Source of the DNA: Paenibacillus sp. H1-7
GTDB lineage: Bacteria > Bacillota > Bacilli > Paenibacillales > NBRC-103111
Direction: 5' to 3'
NCBI RefSeq assembly: GCF_022354825.1
Contig: NZ_CP031168.1
Location: forward strand, 4,961,501-5,025,500
DNA: 64,000 bases
Shown here one piece after another: positions 16,683 to 25,844 of this stretch. The position numbers were made by a program, and so were the translations under genes. The notes below the pieces were generated by a model. That model made no database searches. It was not told the DNA's origin and saw only the letters and a list, made by a program, of their open reading frames with translations. Position 1 is the stretch's first letter. The number at the start of each line of letters is the position of its first letter.

Positions 16683-19196
16683 TCATAATTCCAATAAATT
16701 AGTCTCTACAATCTCTTGTTCCGGATCCAGTGGGAGGAAGAACGTCTTGATCTCGCATTTGCCGAACGATGCCGTCCATTTGCGTCCCAGCAAGGGAAGC
16801 TCTATCGTAGTTGCAGCCTCTTGCCCGCTCGTTTCATAGCAGCGCAGAATAAATCCTTCACCGGCTTCGGCTTTTTTGAACGCAGATACTATAACCCGCT
16901 TCGAAGTCACGCGAATTCCTTCATAATGCTGCGGCAAAGCTCCTTCGTGATACGTTTCGATTACGGAAGACAACGGGACGTTCAGCTCAAAGGCTTTCCT
17001 GAATATTCCGGCAGCCTGCCAAGAGCCTTTGTGAGGAACCAGCGAATAAGCAAATTCCTGTACCCCTTGATCCATATACTCGCATAGCTCGTCGCGCTGA
17101 CCGTAATGGTCGGCATAAATCGCGCCGCGCGCAACCGTCATCCGCATGTCGTTGTCTTTGACATCGAAGCTGTATTTGCCGTTGTTCAGCAGCGCCAATC
17201 CGTAGGATTGTTCCTGGTCCGGCGTGGTTCCCGTGACATCCAGCCATTGCTGGCCCGCCTCCTCTTCGCCATTGACCGGCCTTTCGATGGTGCCGAACGG
17301 GATTTCGTAGGCAGCCACCGGGTTATGGACTCTTACGGGAAACGACAGCTTGAGCATTTTGTGCCGCTCCTGCCAATCCAGCTTGACTCTAACCAGAACA
17401 TCCGGGCGGTCTTGGCGCAGCAAGAAATCCTGCCGCAGCACCGATTTGCCGTACCGGCTCGTCACCCTCAACCAGGCCCGGATCGGCCCAGCTTCGATGA
17501 CCTTGACCTCTGCATCGGCAAACCGGCCTATTTCGTTGCGAAAAGCGAATGTTCCGTGCGCCCAGGTGTCGCACTCATGCTCGTCGATTACTATAGGGAC
17601 GGCTGCCGGTCCAGCCAGCACATCGATACCGTGCCGCTTGTCGAACAGCCGCTTCACGTATCCGGTATGCGGCTCGAGCTCCAGACGGATGAACCCGTTC
17701 TCGAGAGTAGTCGGTGTAGCGGATAATTCTGCGTAATCCTGATCGGCGTCGTTCTGCACCTTCGGCTGCTCCCTGTAGATCCAATACACCCGATAGCCCA
17801 TCGCCGGCACCTGAGCGAGGAATAACGTATCATATTTATCTCCTCCATTCGTCCGAGAAGCACGTACCTGCTGGATCTGCTGCGGGACATGCGCTTCGTC
17901 CGTGACCCCTTTCACTTGCTGGGGAATTTGAACCGGAGCCGTCACCTCCCAGGAGTGCGGGTTAAAGACGACAAACGGAACGCCCAAATTATTCTGCTCC
18001 CACAGCGTTCGGTCTTTATCCCTTGTCAGCGAGACAATACCGGGGCGCATAGTGTCGATGGACCACGATATTTTTTGCATGGCCGCATTCATGGTTTCGG
18101 CGGTGATATGGAGCGCGTGACCGTAGCTTTCTCTGGCGTCCTGATACGCCTCCTTGATGCTGCATCCGCCCAGGATGTCGTGGAACTGGTTGAACATGAC
18201 GCATTCCCAAGCTTCTTGCAGCCGCTTAGCATCATATGGCAGCTGGAGCAACTGATGTGCCGCAGCAGCCCATTTTTCCGCCGTAATCAGCCGGTGCTCC
18301 GCTTCTCTGTTGCTTGCTTTCGTCTCGGAATGTGCCGAGTAGCAGCCGCTGGCATGATGCTGGAGGTCCTCTTGGACAAGCGGGAGCCGCTGAAGCTCCG
18401 CCGCTGCATTATCGCTACCAGTGAGACGTTCGAAATATGCATTCGGCGAGCTGTGCGCAATCGCCTTTGCCCCCAGCTTCTCCCGGGCGGAGCGGATTTC
18501 ATGCAAGTTCGCGATGGTTGGCCCGCCTCCGTGATTGCCTACGCCGTAAAAGCACATTTGCTCGATCTGTTGCACTTGCATGAGCTCGCATAGCGCTTCG
18601 ATTTTCTCCGTTACGCCATCTTGCAGGCGGGTTGTATAGCCGTTAGGAATGCGGTAAGTCAGGACTCTGCTGCCGTCCTGGCTTTCCCACCAGAACAGGT
18701 TCGACTTCATCGACTTCTCATGCTCCTCCGGCCGCATGAATACATAGTAATGCATGCCGCTTAGCTTCAGGATTTGCGGCAGCATGCCGTGATGGCCGAA
18801 CGAATCGACATTGTAGCCTACCTTGGCCATGACCCCGAACTTCTGAAGGAAGTACCGCTGGCTGTACAGAGAATGGCGCGCGAACGATTCTCCCGAAGGC
18901 AGGTTGCAGTCGGGCTGAATCCACCAGCCCCCAACGATGACCCATCGCCCTTCCGCTACCCTTTGGCGCATTTCGGCGAACATCTCCGGCGCATTTTCTT
19001 CGATCCACCGATAGTAAGCGGCTCCGGCGCAAGTGAATATGAATTCCGGAAATTCCTTCATCCGGTCCAGCGCCGAACGGAACGTCGCCTTAATCTCGGC
19101 AAAGCCCTCCTGCCATCTCCACAGCCACACAGGATCGAGATGGGCGTTTCCGATCATGTGCAGCTGCCGGCCGGACGCAGCCACTTGGTTATCCAT
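16683..19196 (-). CDS. GH38 alpha-mannosidase, short type
   Basis: This 837-residue GH38 enzyme starts almost at the catalytic domain. Zinc ligands His19 and Asp21 lie in GNAHLDPVW, and the nucleophile Asp131 in YNVDSFGHH. A WWIQPDCNLPSGES block near 91 and a late NQFHDILGGCS helix are also family marks. The NVDSFGH motif sets it apart from the LPDVFGYS enzyme next door and is shared with the MngB-like and putative glycan-processing class. It lacks a signal peptide and should act in the cytoplasm. Having two unlike GH38 enzymes suggests two alpha-mannosyl linkages in the substrate. Confidence 0.92.
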   Translation of the reverse strand: MDNQVAASGRQLHMIGNAHLDPVWLWRWQEGFAEIKATFRSALDRMKEFPEFIFTCAGAAYYRWIEENAPEMFAEMRQRVAEGRWVIVGGWWIQPDCNLPSGESFARHSLYSQRYFLQKFGVMAKVGYNVDSFGHHGMLPQILKLSGMHYYVFMRPEEHEKSMKSNLFWWESQDGSRVLTYRIPNGYTTRLQDGVTEKIEALCELMQVQQIEQMCFYGVGNHGGGPTIANLHEIRSAREKLGAKAIAHSSPNAYFERLTGSDNAAAELQRLPLVQEDLQHHASGCYSAHSETKASNREAEHRLITAEKWAAAAHQLLQLPYDAKRLQEAWECVMFNQFHDILGGCSIKEAYQDARESYGHALHITAETMNAAMQKISWSIDTMRPGIVSLTRDKDRTLWEQNNLGVPFVVFNPHSWEVTAPVQIPQQVKGVTDEAHVPQQIQQVRASRTNGGDKYDTLFLAQVPAMGYRVYWIYREQPKVQNDADQDYAELSATPTTLENGFIRLELEPHTGYVKRLFDKRHGIDVLAGPAAVPIVIDEHECDTWAHGTFAFRNEIGRFADAEVKVIEAGPIRAWLRVTSRYGKSVLRQDFLLRQDRPDVLVRVKLDWQERHKMLKLSFPVRVHNPVAAYEIPFGTIERPVNGEEEAGQQWLDVTGTTPDQEQSYGLALLNNGKYSFDVKDNDMRMTVARGAIYADHYGQRDELCEYMDQGVQEFAYSLVPHKGSWQAAGIFRKAFELNVPLSSVIETYHEGALPQHYEGIRVTSKRVIVSAFKKAEAGEGFILRCYETSGQEAATTIELPLLGRKWTASFGKCEIKTFFLPLDPEQEIVETNLLEL

Positions 19197-19234
19197 GCTG
19201 TGTGATCCCTCCTAATCCATTTGCTTTCGATAGC

Positions 19235-21541
19235 TTAAGGGCTCCCGCCTGACGCCTTTTGAACGGTTGCTTCCCTCTCGCTTTTCGTTTGACTTAAATC
19301 CCGGTATTGTTTGGGAGTTATCCCTTCCATTTTCCGGAAATAGCGGATGAAATTTTGCGGCATATTATACATAAGCTTCTCCGATATATCGGTAACGGTC
19401 ATGCTGGTTTCGACCAGCAGCTTCTTGGCCATATGCAGTCTGTGCCTGGATAAATAATCACTAAAGACGAATCCGGTTTCCTTGCGGAACACGCGGCTGA
19501 TATATTCAGGGTGGTAATTCAGCCTGGCCGCGCAGGATTCCAATGTCAGCGGTGAATCGTATTCTTGATGAATGAGCGCCAGCATTTGATCGGAAATTTT
19601 CGTCTGAAGCAGCTCTCGACGAGCTTCGATATAGTCCATAAGCGGCTGAAGCATCGTCGTTTGCAACCAGACGGTAATTTCTTTGTTCGATTTGAGAGAT
19701 AGAATCTCATTCACTACGGCTTTGTCTTGAGGAACGATATCGTTCAAATGGGCCCCCTGCTCCTGAACGAAGCGCATCAAATCCGCCACCAGCCTGATCA
19801 AGAGCAGCTGAAACTCCTGCTGGCTGATCGCTTTACGGGTAATGAAGGCCATAAACTCCTCCAGCAGCTGACGGCACCGGTCTTCCTCCATCAGCTTGAT
19901 ATGATCGAAGAGCTCATGAACGATTTGCTGCGGATAAGTAACGGGAGAGTCGACGGCTTCAAACTGAATATCCTCAAGGAACACAATGGACTGCTGATCC
20001 AGCCGCATCCCGCAGGACAGCGCTTCTTTCGCCTCCCGGAACGCTTTGGGCGCATCCAGCCATTCCGTAAACAGAGGGCTGATGCCAACACTGATTTTCA
20101 GATGTAAATACACCGCCACAGCGCTCTGGAGCTCTTTAGCCCATCCGTAAACATCCTGCTTCCATTCTTCCGATTGCTCCAAATGACTCCCCAGCAGAGT
20201 CACTTGGAAGTCGCTTATAACAACCGGATTCAACCGGAGCTTGTGAGGAATGATCTCACCTGCCATGTTATTGACGGCAAAGATGAGCAGATCGCGGTCC
20301 CGGTCCGTGTAATTGGTGCCGTCCAGAGTATCGATGCGGACGCACAGAACCTGGAGCCGCTTCCAGTCCGCCAGCTCGCCGCCTGCGATGCGATCCGTTA
20401 TTTCCTGGGAGCGGACTGCATCCTGCAGCAATTTATGCACCCAGAAGTCCTGAACCTGCTGTCTCATGCGGCTTTCCTTTCCCATGAGCATGTGCATGTT
20501 TTTTTCGATCCAATAAAATTCGTCGCTTTCGACGGTGCTGCCTCGCATATCGGACGAATCGGTTACGAGATCATACAGCTTGCGAACGGGGCTGTAGAGT
20601 CTGCGCGTTCCGACAAAGGAAGCGGCAAGAACCAATAACAGCACAGCCAAGCAGATGGAAAGCGTGACCCAGCCGATCGCTTTGGATTCTTTGGTAATCT
20701 CGCTCAGGTTCGTTTTGGAAACGTAGATCCATCCATTGTAATTCGACTTGCGGTAAGTAATGCCGTAGTTGTCTTGGTTGGATTGAAACTGACCGGCCTC
20801 CGTACTTACTTGCTTTAACGTCTCCATATACGGCTCGCCCGACAGATCTTTGCCAACCCAATCCTGATTACTAGCCGCGATAATCTGATATTGTTCATTT
20901 AGCACGAACATTTCACTGGACTCGCTGTCTGAGGGAATCATTTTATTTAATTCCTGACTGGGCAGAACCGCAACGAGAATCCCAAGCGGATTTAATGAAT
21001 TGATCGGGACCGTTTTGACGGTAGCCATACTCCACAAGGGAGCGGCTGCATTCTCTACATGGGGCGGACGAAAAACGGTCCAGAAAAACAGCCTCCCGCT
21101 GTTGGCATAATCAGCGAAAGTAGAGTTCAGTCCGCTCTCCTTCAAGGACTCTTTCCCTGCGCTGCTGAGAATCCAATTTTTGTTGAAATTCACCAAATAA
21201 ACATCCGACAATCCGTATTCATAAAGCTGGAGCCGGTATAGCGATTGCATTAATTTGTCGTACGACTGATAGTCTTCGCGGCCGAGCTCTTGCTCCATAG
21301 AGTCGAGGACCAACGGCGAGTTGGTAATTTGGCCTTGAGCGTTATCGACCATTTTGAGCTTTTGCTCGAATCGAAGCTGCGTTTGCTCAACGCTCTCCCT
21401 GTCGCTGCGGTACGCCTTTTCCAGTAAGAGCTGGGATGATTTTGCGTAGGAAAAATAACCCAATGCCATGACGGGAATCAAGCCTATCAAAATACAGAAC
21501 AAAAATAATCGTTTAAAGTAAGTAAAACGGCCGTTCTTCAT
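19235..21541 (-). CDS. Membrane-anchored AraC-family transcriptional regulator
   Basis: The 768-residue protein has a membrane helix at about 10-32, an extracytoplasmic sensor of the Cache type to about 285, a second helix near 288-310, a cytoplasmic linker, and a C-terminal AraC DNA-binding domain (about 660-755). That domain has two helix-turn-helix units, including YISRVFRKETGFVFSDYL and a closing PQNFIRYFRKMEGITPKQYR. This one-protein sensor-regulator form is typical of Paenibacillus sugar loci, where it activates nearby transporter and hydrolase genes on sensing an external ligand. It sits inside the gene run between a PL22-like lyase and the short GH38 gene, so it probably acts on this locus. 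Confidence 0.9.
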   Translation of the reverse strand: MKNGRFTYFKRLFLFCILIGLIPVMALGYFSYAKSSQLLLEKAYRSDRESVEQTQLRFEQKLKMVDNAQGQITNSPLVLDSMEQELGREDYQSYDKLMQSLYRLQLYEYGLSDVYLVNFNKNWILSSAGKESLKESGLNSTFADYANSGRLFFWTVFRPPHVENAAAPLWSMATVKTVPINSLNPLGILVAVLPSQELNKMIPSDSESSEMFVLNEQYQIIAASNQDWVGKDLSGEPYMETLKQVSTEAGQFQSNQDNYGITYRKSNYNGWIYVSKTNLSEITKESKAIGWVTLSICLAVLLLVLAASFVGTRRLYSPVRKLYDLVTDSSDMRGSTVESDEFYWIEKNMHMLMGKESRMRQQVQDFWVHKLLQDAVRSQEITDRIAGGELADWKRLQVLCVRIDTLDGTNYTDRDRDLLIFAVNNMAGEIIPHKLRLNPVVISDFQVTLLGSHLEQSEEWKQDVYGWAKELQSAVAVYLHLKISVGISPLFTEWLDAPKAFREAKEALSCGMRLDQQSIVFLEDIQFEAVDSPVTYPQQIVHELFDHIKLMEEDRCRQLLEEFMAFITRKAISQQEFQLLLIRLVADLMRFVQEQGAHLNDIVPQDKAVVNEILSLKSNKEITVWLQTTMLQPLMDYIEARRELLQTKISDQMLALIHQEYDSPLTLESCAARLNYHPEYISRVFRKETGFVFSDYLSRHRLHMAKKLLVETSMTVTDISEKLMYNMPQNFIRYFRKMEGITPKQYRDLSQTKSEREATVQKASGGSP

Positions 21542-21599
21542 GGTTCACCTCCAGCTCATGGAACAAGATCCCGCACTAAGACTTCAAGTCTGCTGCCAA

Positions 21600-22646
21600 T
21601 TAACGCGCAAGCTCCTCCAGCATTTCGTCCGGAATAGCCGCCAGATAAATATGCGGAATTCCGGTTACATCCGAGTTGTAAACGACCATTTTGCCATCCG
21701 GGCTAAAAGAAGGGTGCGGATGGGTCCATTGGGGATGACACGACGAGCTGTTGGGATAGCATAAGACTTTATGCTTCTTCGTTGCGACATTCAGCAGATG
21801 GATGCCGTGATCGGGCCAGTTCGTATCGGATACCATCCATTGTCCGTCCATGCTGCTGGAGGCGTGCCAATAATGCTCGCCATGAACATACATCTCGGGA
21901 GCGGCGTCCCCCTCGGACATCACGGCGATGCCCTGCAGCTCTTTCTCCAGATTGGACATGATCCGTTTGGTTCCGCCTATCCACATCCAATGCCCGTTAC
22001 CATAGGGCAGCTCCAGCGGGCGAAGGCTGCTGCCATCACGGTCGATAAGCCAGATGTTCCGGTTGTGCTGATCCGGGCCGCACTGAAAGGCGATGACCTT
22101 CCCTTCCGTCGGCTCCACCTGGGTATGCGTGATGTCGGGATGCTCGAACAGTACCTCGGCTTCCTTGCCGTCCGTACTAAACCTTGCAATGCCACGCCTG
22201 CCGTTTTTTAACGTGGCTTCCACGTAATATTGCTTATCGTCATAGGTCATGCTTGCGGACTCGGCGAACCAGGTTAGCGGCTCTAAATAGCTGATCGTTT
22301 CTTCCTCGTACGAGTGCATGGAGACCCTGCGAAAATATCCTTCGTCCACATAGTACAGCCAGTTTCCGTCATACGACACCATAGCCCCCCTTACGTACGG
22401 GCGGTCCGTCAGCTGCACCAGTCCCATTCCATCAATATTCACTTTGAATACGTCGACTCTGGAATCGCGCTTGGCATACTGGTACGAATGGAACACCAGC
22501 GTCTTGGAATCGGGCGTAAATGCGTTGATGTGAAAATACAGCTTGCTATTAACCGTCGGAAACGCGGTTAGCTTCGTAATGCGAACCCCTGTTTTGCTAT
22601 CGGTGAAAAACTGCCGTTCAGAAGGATAAGACTGACCCCTTGCCAT
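21600..22646 (-). CDS. PL22-like oligogalacturonate lyase family protein, copy 1
   Basis: The 348 residues form a TolB-like beta-propeller, with repeated SFSPDGK-type blades, of the oligogalacturonate lyase family. The metal-binding cluster of the family is kept: Gln306, His309 and His311 in HPQWTHPHP, with His261 in HYWHASS as the likely fourth ligand. Such lyases cut unsaturated or saturated oligouronides by beta-elimination in the cytoplasm, using Mn. There is no signal peptide. It is a close paralogue of the gene at 24746. No kduI or kduD genes are visible, so pectin as substrate is not established, and a mannose-linked uronate is possible. Confidence 0.8.
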   Translation of the reverse strand: MARGQSYPSERQFFTDSKTGVRITKLTAFPTVNSKLYFHINAFTPDSKTLVFHSYQYAKRDSRVDVFKVNIDGMGLVQLTDRPYVRGAMVSYDGNWLYYVDEGYFRRVSMHSYEEETISYLEPLTWFAESASMTYDDKQYYVEATLKNGRRGIARFSTDGKEAEVLFEHPDITHTQVEPTEGKVIAFQCGPDQHNRNIWLIDRDGSSLRPLELPYGNGHWMWIGGTKRIMSNLEKELQGIAVMSEGDAAPEMYVHGEHYWHASSSMDGQWMVSDTNWPDHGIHLLNVATKKHKVLCYPNSSSCHPQWTHPHPSFSPDGKMVVYNSDVTGIPHIYLAAIPDEMLEELAR

Positions 22647-22676
22647 ACACTCACTCCTCTAATTAGTTCATTAGTT

Positions 22677-23663
22677 TTACAGCTGGCTGCCATTGCTTGC
22701 AGCCTGTGCAGATGCCTTGGCACGCAGCACCATTCTTGTGCAATGCAGCTCCTCTTCCAGCGTCAAGGGCATCTCTGCCCGGCCGAGAAGGCTCATCATG
22801 TAAAGATCGAAATAGCTGTATGCGGGCTCTTGGAGCTCCAGAGGACCCTTATCGACATTTCCGATGACTAGCCTGGTTCGGGCGCCTCCGTCCGTACTTT
22901 CTATCATTCCTTCGGTACCGAAGATGCGCAGATGATCATTGCCCCAGCAGCCTGTGCCTCGAGGGTTCAGATAATTGACGATACTGCTTGCAACGCCTCC
23001 GTTTTCCAGCTCCATCAGTAAGCTTGCCGCCATGGGCAGCCTCCCCTCTGCACAGGGATTTCCCAAACGCGTCTCGACCGCTGCAATAGCTTTGATCCTC
23101 ACTCCGGCGGCATGCTCGATCAATCTAACGGCGTGGATGCCGTTCTGGCCTATAAGACCGCCGTCTATCGCCTCATCCTGCGGGCGTCCGTCATGATACG
23201 GATACGACTTTTGGACGAATATTTGCACAACGTCGCCGATACCGCCCGACCGAACGAATTGCCGTATGGCCATGTACGGCTGCTGGAACGCGGTTCCGGC
23301 CATTTCCCGGAATCGGCATCCCGTCGCCATGGATGTCTCTATTAAACGGTCGACATCGCTTTCCTGCATGGCGCAAGGCTTTTCAGCGTATACATGCTTT
23401 CCTCGCCTCATGCACAACATCGCTTCCTCAGCTTGCTTTGCCCTTATTGGCGAGCATAGGGATATGACCTGCACTCGTTCGTCTGCTAGCATTGCTTCTA
23501 AAGTGTCGTACACACGGATGCTGGAATCGGCTTGCTGCTCAGGAGTAAGCTGCTTAAGGTCCATGCCTGCAATTGCGACGAGCCGGGCATCGGGATGGTC
23601 GCTCAGCTCTCCATGAATTTGATGACCGCCGTTATTTCCGTATAAACCGATGCCGAGCTTCAT
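22677..23663 (-). CDS. Gfo/Idh/MocA-family oxidoreductase, copy 1
   Basis: This 328-residue protein has an N-terminal Rossmann fold and the family's substrate-side motif VYAEKPCAM near residue 95, where the EKP lysine normally takes part in catalysis. The nucleotide loop is degenerate (GLYGNNGGHQIHG), which is unusual. The C-terminal domain is the usual mixed sheet that binds the sugar. Its ATG overlaps the stop of the upstream oxidoreductase by 4 bases (ATGA), so both are co-translated. Members use NAD or NADP to oxidise or epimerise sugars and inositols. The substrate is unknown. Confidence 0.8.
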   Translation of the reverse strand: MKLGIGLYGNNGGHQIHGELSDHPDARLVAIAGMDLKQLTPEQQADSSIRVYDTLEAMLADERVQVISLCSPIRAKQAEEAMLCMRRGKHVYAEKPCAMQESDVDRLIETSMATGCRFREMAGTAFQQPYMAIRQFVRSGGIGDVVQIFVQKSYPYHDGRPQDEAIDGGLIGQNGIHAVRLIEHAAGVRIKAIAAVETRLGNPCAEGRLPMAASLLMELENGGVASSIVNYLNPRGTGCWGNDHLRIFGTEGMIESTDGGARTRLVIGNVDKGPLELQEPAYSYFDLYMMSLLGRAEMPLTLEEELHCTRMVLRAKASAQAASNGSQL

Positions 23664-24700
23664 TCGTCCTCCCCGATCTGCACGATCCTGCCTGTTTTCT
23701 CGGATAGGTTCATAGCCCGGATGATCCTGATCCCTTCGACGATATCGCGGATATAGCTGTCCTCATTAGGCCGTCTATCGCGTACGGCCCGATCCAGTAC
23801 ATCCCATTGATACGCTCCGGAATCGCCGGTCACTGCCGCTTCCTCCGTCACTCTCTCGCCGGTTGCCCGGTCCTTGGTGACGAGGAGGAGCCGGCTCGGC
23901 TCTCCGTCCTGCTTGGGCAGCACATGACCATAGATCGTGCCGTGCTGGAAGTTCAAGATCATCGGAGACTTATACCTTTGACTGTCATCTACGCAAAAGC
24001 TGCCGAAAATGTTGGCAATAGCGCCATTTCTAAAACGCAGGCTCAGCTGTGCGTTGTCCGCCGTCGGCCGCTCCGTGATCAAGCGCGAGCTCATTACGGC
24101 AGCCTGTTGAGCTGGACCGAACAGGCGGACCATATCGTTGATGATGTAAATGCCGAGCCGGAATATCGGCGCAGCGGGGCATTGCTCCGGATCGTCGTAC
24201 CAGCCGCCGTCGGGCCGCTCATGGTAGTTGACCCATATATCCGAGCGGCAGCCTACGGGGATTCCGAGGCCGTACTTCTCCCTCCACGTTTGAATATGAC
24301 GAAGGGAATCGTGCCATACCGGACCTGGAGAGTTCAGATGAACGACCCGTTTCAAGCGGTTCGCCTTTGTGAGGATATTCAGCGCTTTTTGCGGATCCAG
24401 CTCAAACGGCTTTGTCGTCATAACATCTCTCCCGGAGCTTATGATCCGGTCAATCAGCTCCGCTCTTCCCGCCGGCGGCGTAAATAACCCGATCACTTGA
24501 ACCTCCGGATCGGCAAGGAGGCTCTCCAGCGAGCCATAAGGCTTCGCTCCATACTTGCTGGCGCATGCCTCTGCTTTGGCAGAATCGATATCGCACACGG
24601 CATGAATCCGAAAGCGGCGTCCCCCGTCCCCGTTCAGCAACTCCTCGATTACCGTACTGCCGAATCGAAGTCCAACTATGCCAATGTTGAGCTTATCCAT
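23660..24700 (-). CDS. Gfo/Idh/MocA-family oxidoreductase, copy 2
   Basis: I place the start at ATG 24700 (MDKLNIGIVGL) behind AGGTGA. The open frame extends four codons further, to a GTG that lies inside the ribosome site. The 346 residues have a clear GIVGLRFGS nucleotide loop and a TTKPFEL motif where most relatives have EKP, with a conserved lysine. The C-terminal sugar-binding domain contains RLGIYIINDMVRLFG. It shares little sequence with its partner at 22677, so the two probably act on different positions or as successive oxidation and reduction steps. Confidence 0.8.
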   Translation of the reverse strand: MDKLNIGIVGLRFGSTVIEELLNGDGGRRFRIHAVCDIDSAKAEACASKYGAKPYGSLESLLADPEVQVIGLFTPPAGRAELIDRIISSGRDVMTTKPFELDPQKALNILTKANRLKRVVHLNSPGPVWHDSLRHIQTWREKYGLGIPVGCRSDIWVNYHERPDGGWYDDPEQCPAAPIFRLGIYIINDMVRLFGPAQQAAVMSSRLITERPTADNAQLSLRFRNGAIANIFGSFCVDDSQRYKSPMILNFQHGTIYGHVLPKQDGEPSRLLLVTKDRATGERVTEEAAVTGDSGAYQWDVLDRAVRDRRPNEDSYIRDIVEGIRIIRAMNLSEKTGRIVQIGEDE

Positions 24701-24745
24701 TTGAAGTTTCACCTGCCGAAAAAGGATTTCATTCTCATATGCAGA

Positions 24746-25831
24746 TTACCTTTGCAGCTCTTCTCTGAGCTGATCCGGAATGCGGACGATATACATTTGG
24801 GCTGTTCCCGTCCGGTCGGAATTGTAGACCACATACTTGCCGTCAGGACTGAAGGACGGATGCGGATGCGACCATTGCGGATGAGAATTGGAGCTCTCGG
24901 GATAGCATAACGGCTTGTATTTCCTGGTCCCCACATGAATGAGCTGTATGCCGTGATCGGGCCAGCTGGTGTCGGATACGATCCATTGGCCGTCACGGCT
25001 GCTGGCTGCATGCCAGAAATGCTCTCCCGTTGCGAGGATCTCAGGCTGCTCGTCATTCTCTCCCATCATTGCGATTCCGTTATACCGCTTCTCCAGATTG
25101 GTTATGATTTTCCGAGTATTTCCCAGCCACATCCAATGACCATTGCCATATGGAAGATCCAGAGGCCTTGCATTCGTCCCGTCGCTGTTCACCAGCCAGA
25201 TGTTCCTGTGCAGCTCATCAGGACGGTGCTGAAAGGCGACTACATTGGCTTCCGATGGCTCGCACTGCGTATGCGTTATATCATCGGATTCGTAAATAAC
25301 GCCGGCTTCTTTACCATCCGTCGAATACCGCAAGATGGCTCTTCGTCCGTTACGCAGAGTGGCGTCCGTAAAATAGACGGAGCCGTTGCCGCTCATGCTC
25401 GCATTAATTGTTGTGCCTGCCGTGTTGCTGCTGAGCCCAGTGGAAGGCAGGATGCCATCGATATAGCCTATCGTGTCCTCCTGATAGTCCGTCATGGATA
25501 CCCGGCGCAGCTCACCGTGGCACATATAATACAGCCATCGGCCGTCGGGCGATACGACGGGACTGCCCGCTTCGGCAGCATCCGTCAGCTGCGTCAATCC
25601 ATGTCCATCGACATGGACTTTGAAGACATCGACCTTCGAATCCCGGCTAGCATGGGCAAACGACTGAAATACAAGCGTGTTCGAATCCGGCGTGAAAGCA
25701 TTGACATGAAAATACAGCTTGATATGAATGCCGGGGAAGGAAGTCAGCTGCACCCCCTCCGCCCCTGTCCTTTCATCCTTGAAGAAGCGTCTTTCCGATG
25801 GATATGCGATCCCTCTCTTCAACTCCAACAC
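24746..25831 (-). CDS. PL22-like oligogalacturonate lyase family protein, copy 2
   Basis: This 361-residue beta-propeller is paralogous to the gene at 21600 along its length. It shares ITHTQ.EP, PYGNGHWMW, VSDT.WPDHGI and the metal cluster HPQWSHPHP (Gln319, His322, His324). The middle carries a short glycine- and threonine-rich insert (SSNTAGTTINASMSGNG) that copy 1 lacks, near a substrate-facing blade. It is cytoplasmic. The two lyases flank the two oxidoreductases, so the four genes form a lyase-dehydrogenase-dehydrogenase-lyase block. I infer related but not identical substrates. Confidence 0.8.
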   Translation of the reverse strand: MLELKRGIAYPSERRFFKDERTGAEGVQLTSFPGIHIKLYFHVNAFTPDSNTLVFQSFAHASRDSKVDVFKVHVDGHGLTQLTDAAEAGSPVVSPDGRWLYYMCHGELRRVSMTDYQEDTIGYIDGILPSTGLSSNTAGTTINASMSGNGSVYFTDATLRNGRRAILRYSTDGKEAGVIYESDDITHTQCEPSEANVVAFQHRPDELHRNIWLVNSDGTNARPLDLPYGNGHWMWLGNTRKIITNLEKRYNGIAMMGENDEQPEILATGEHFWHAASSRDGQWIVSDTSWPDHGIQLIHVGTRKYKPLCYPESSNSHPQWSHPHPSFSPDGKYVVYNSDRTGTAQMYIVRIPDQLREELQR

Positions 25832-25844
25832 TCCTGCCGATGGG

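Noticed and set aside
22655..22675. AT-rich stretch before the first PL22-like gene as another ROK operator
   Set aside because: It contains ATTAG repeats but does not form the CTTAATNATTAAG palindrome, having more than three mismatches.
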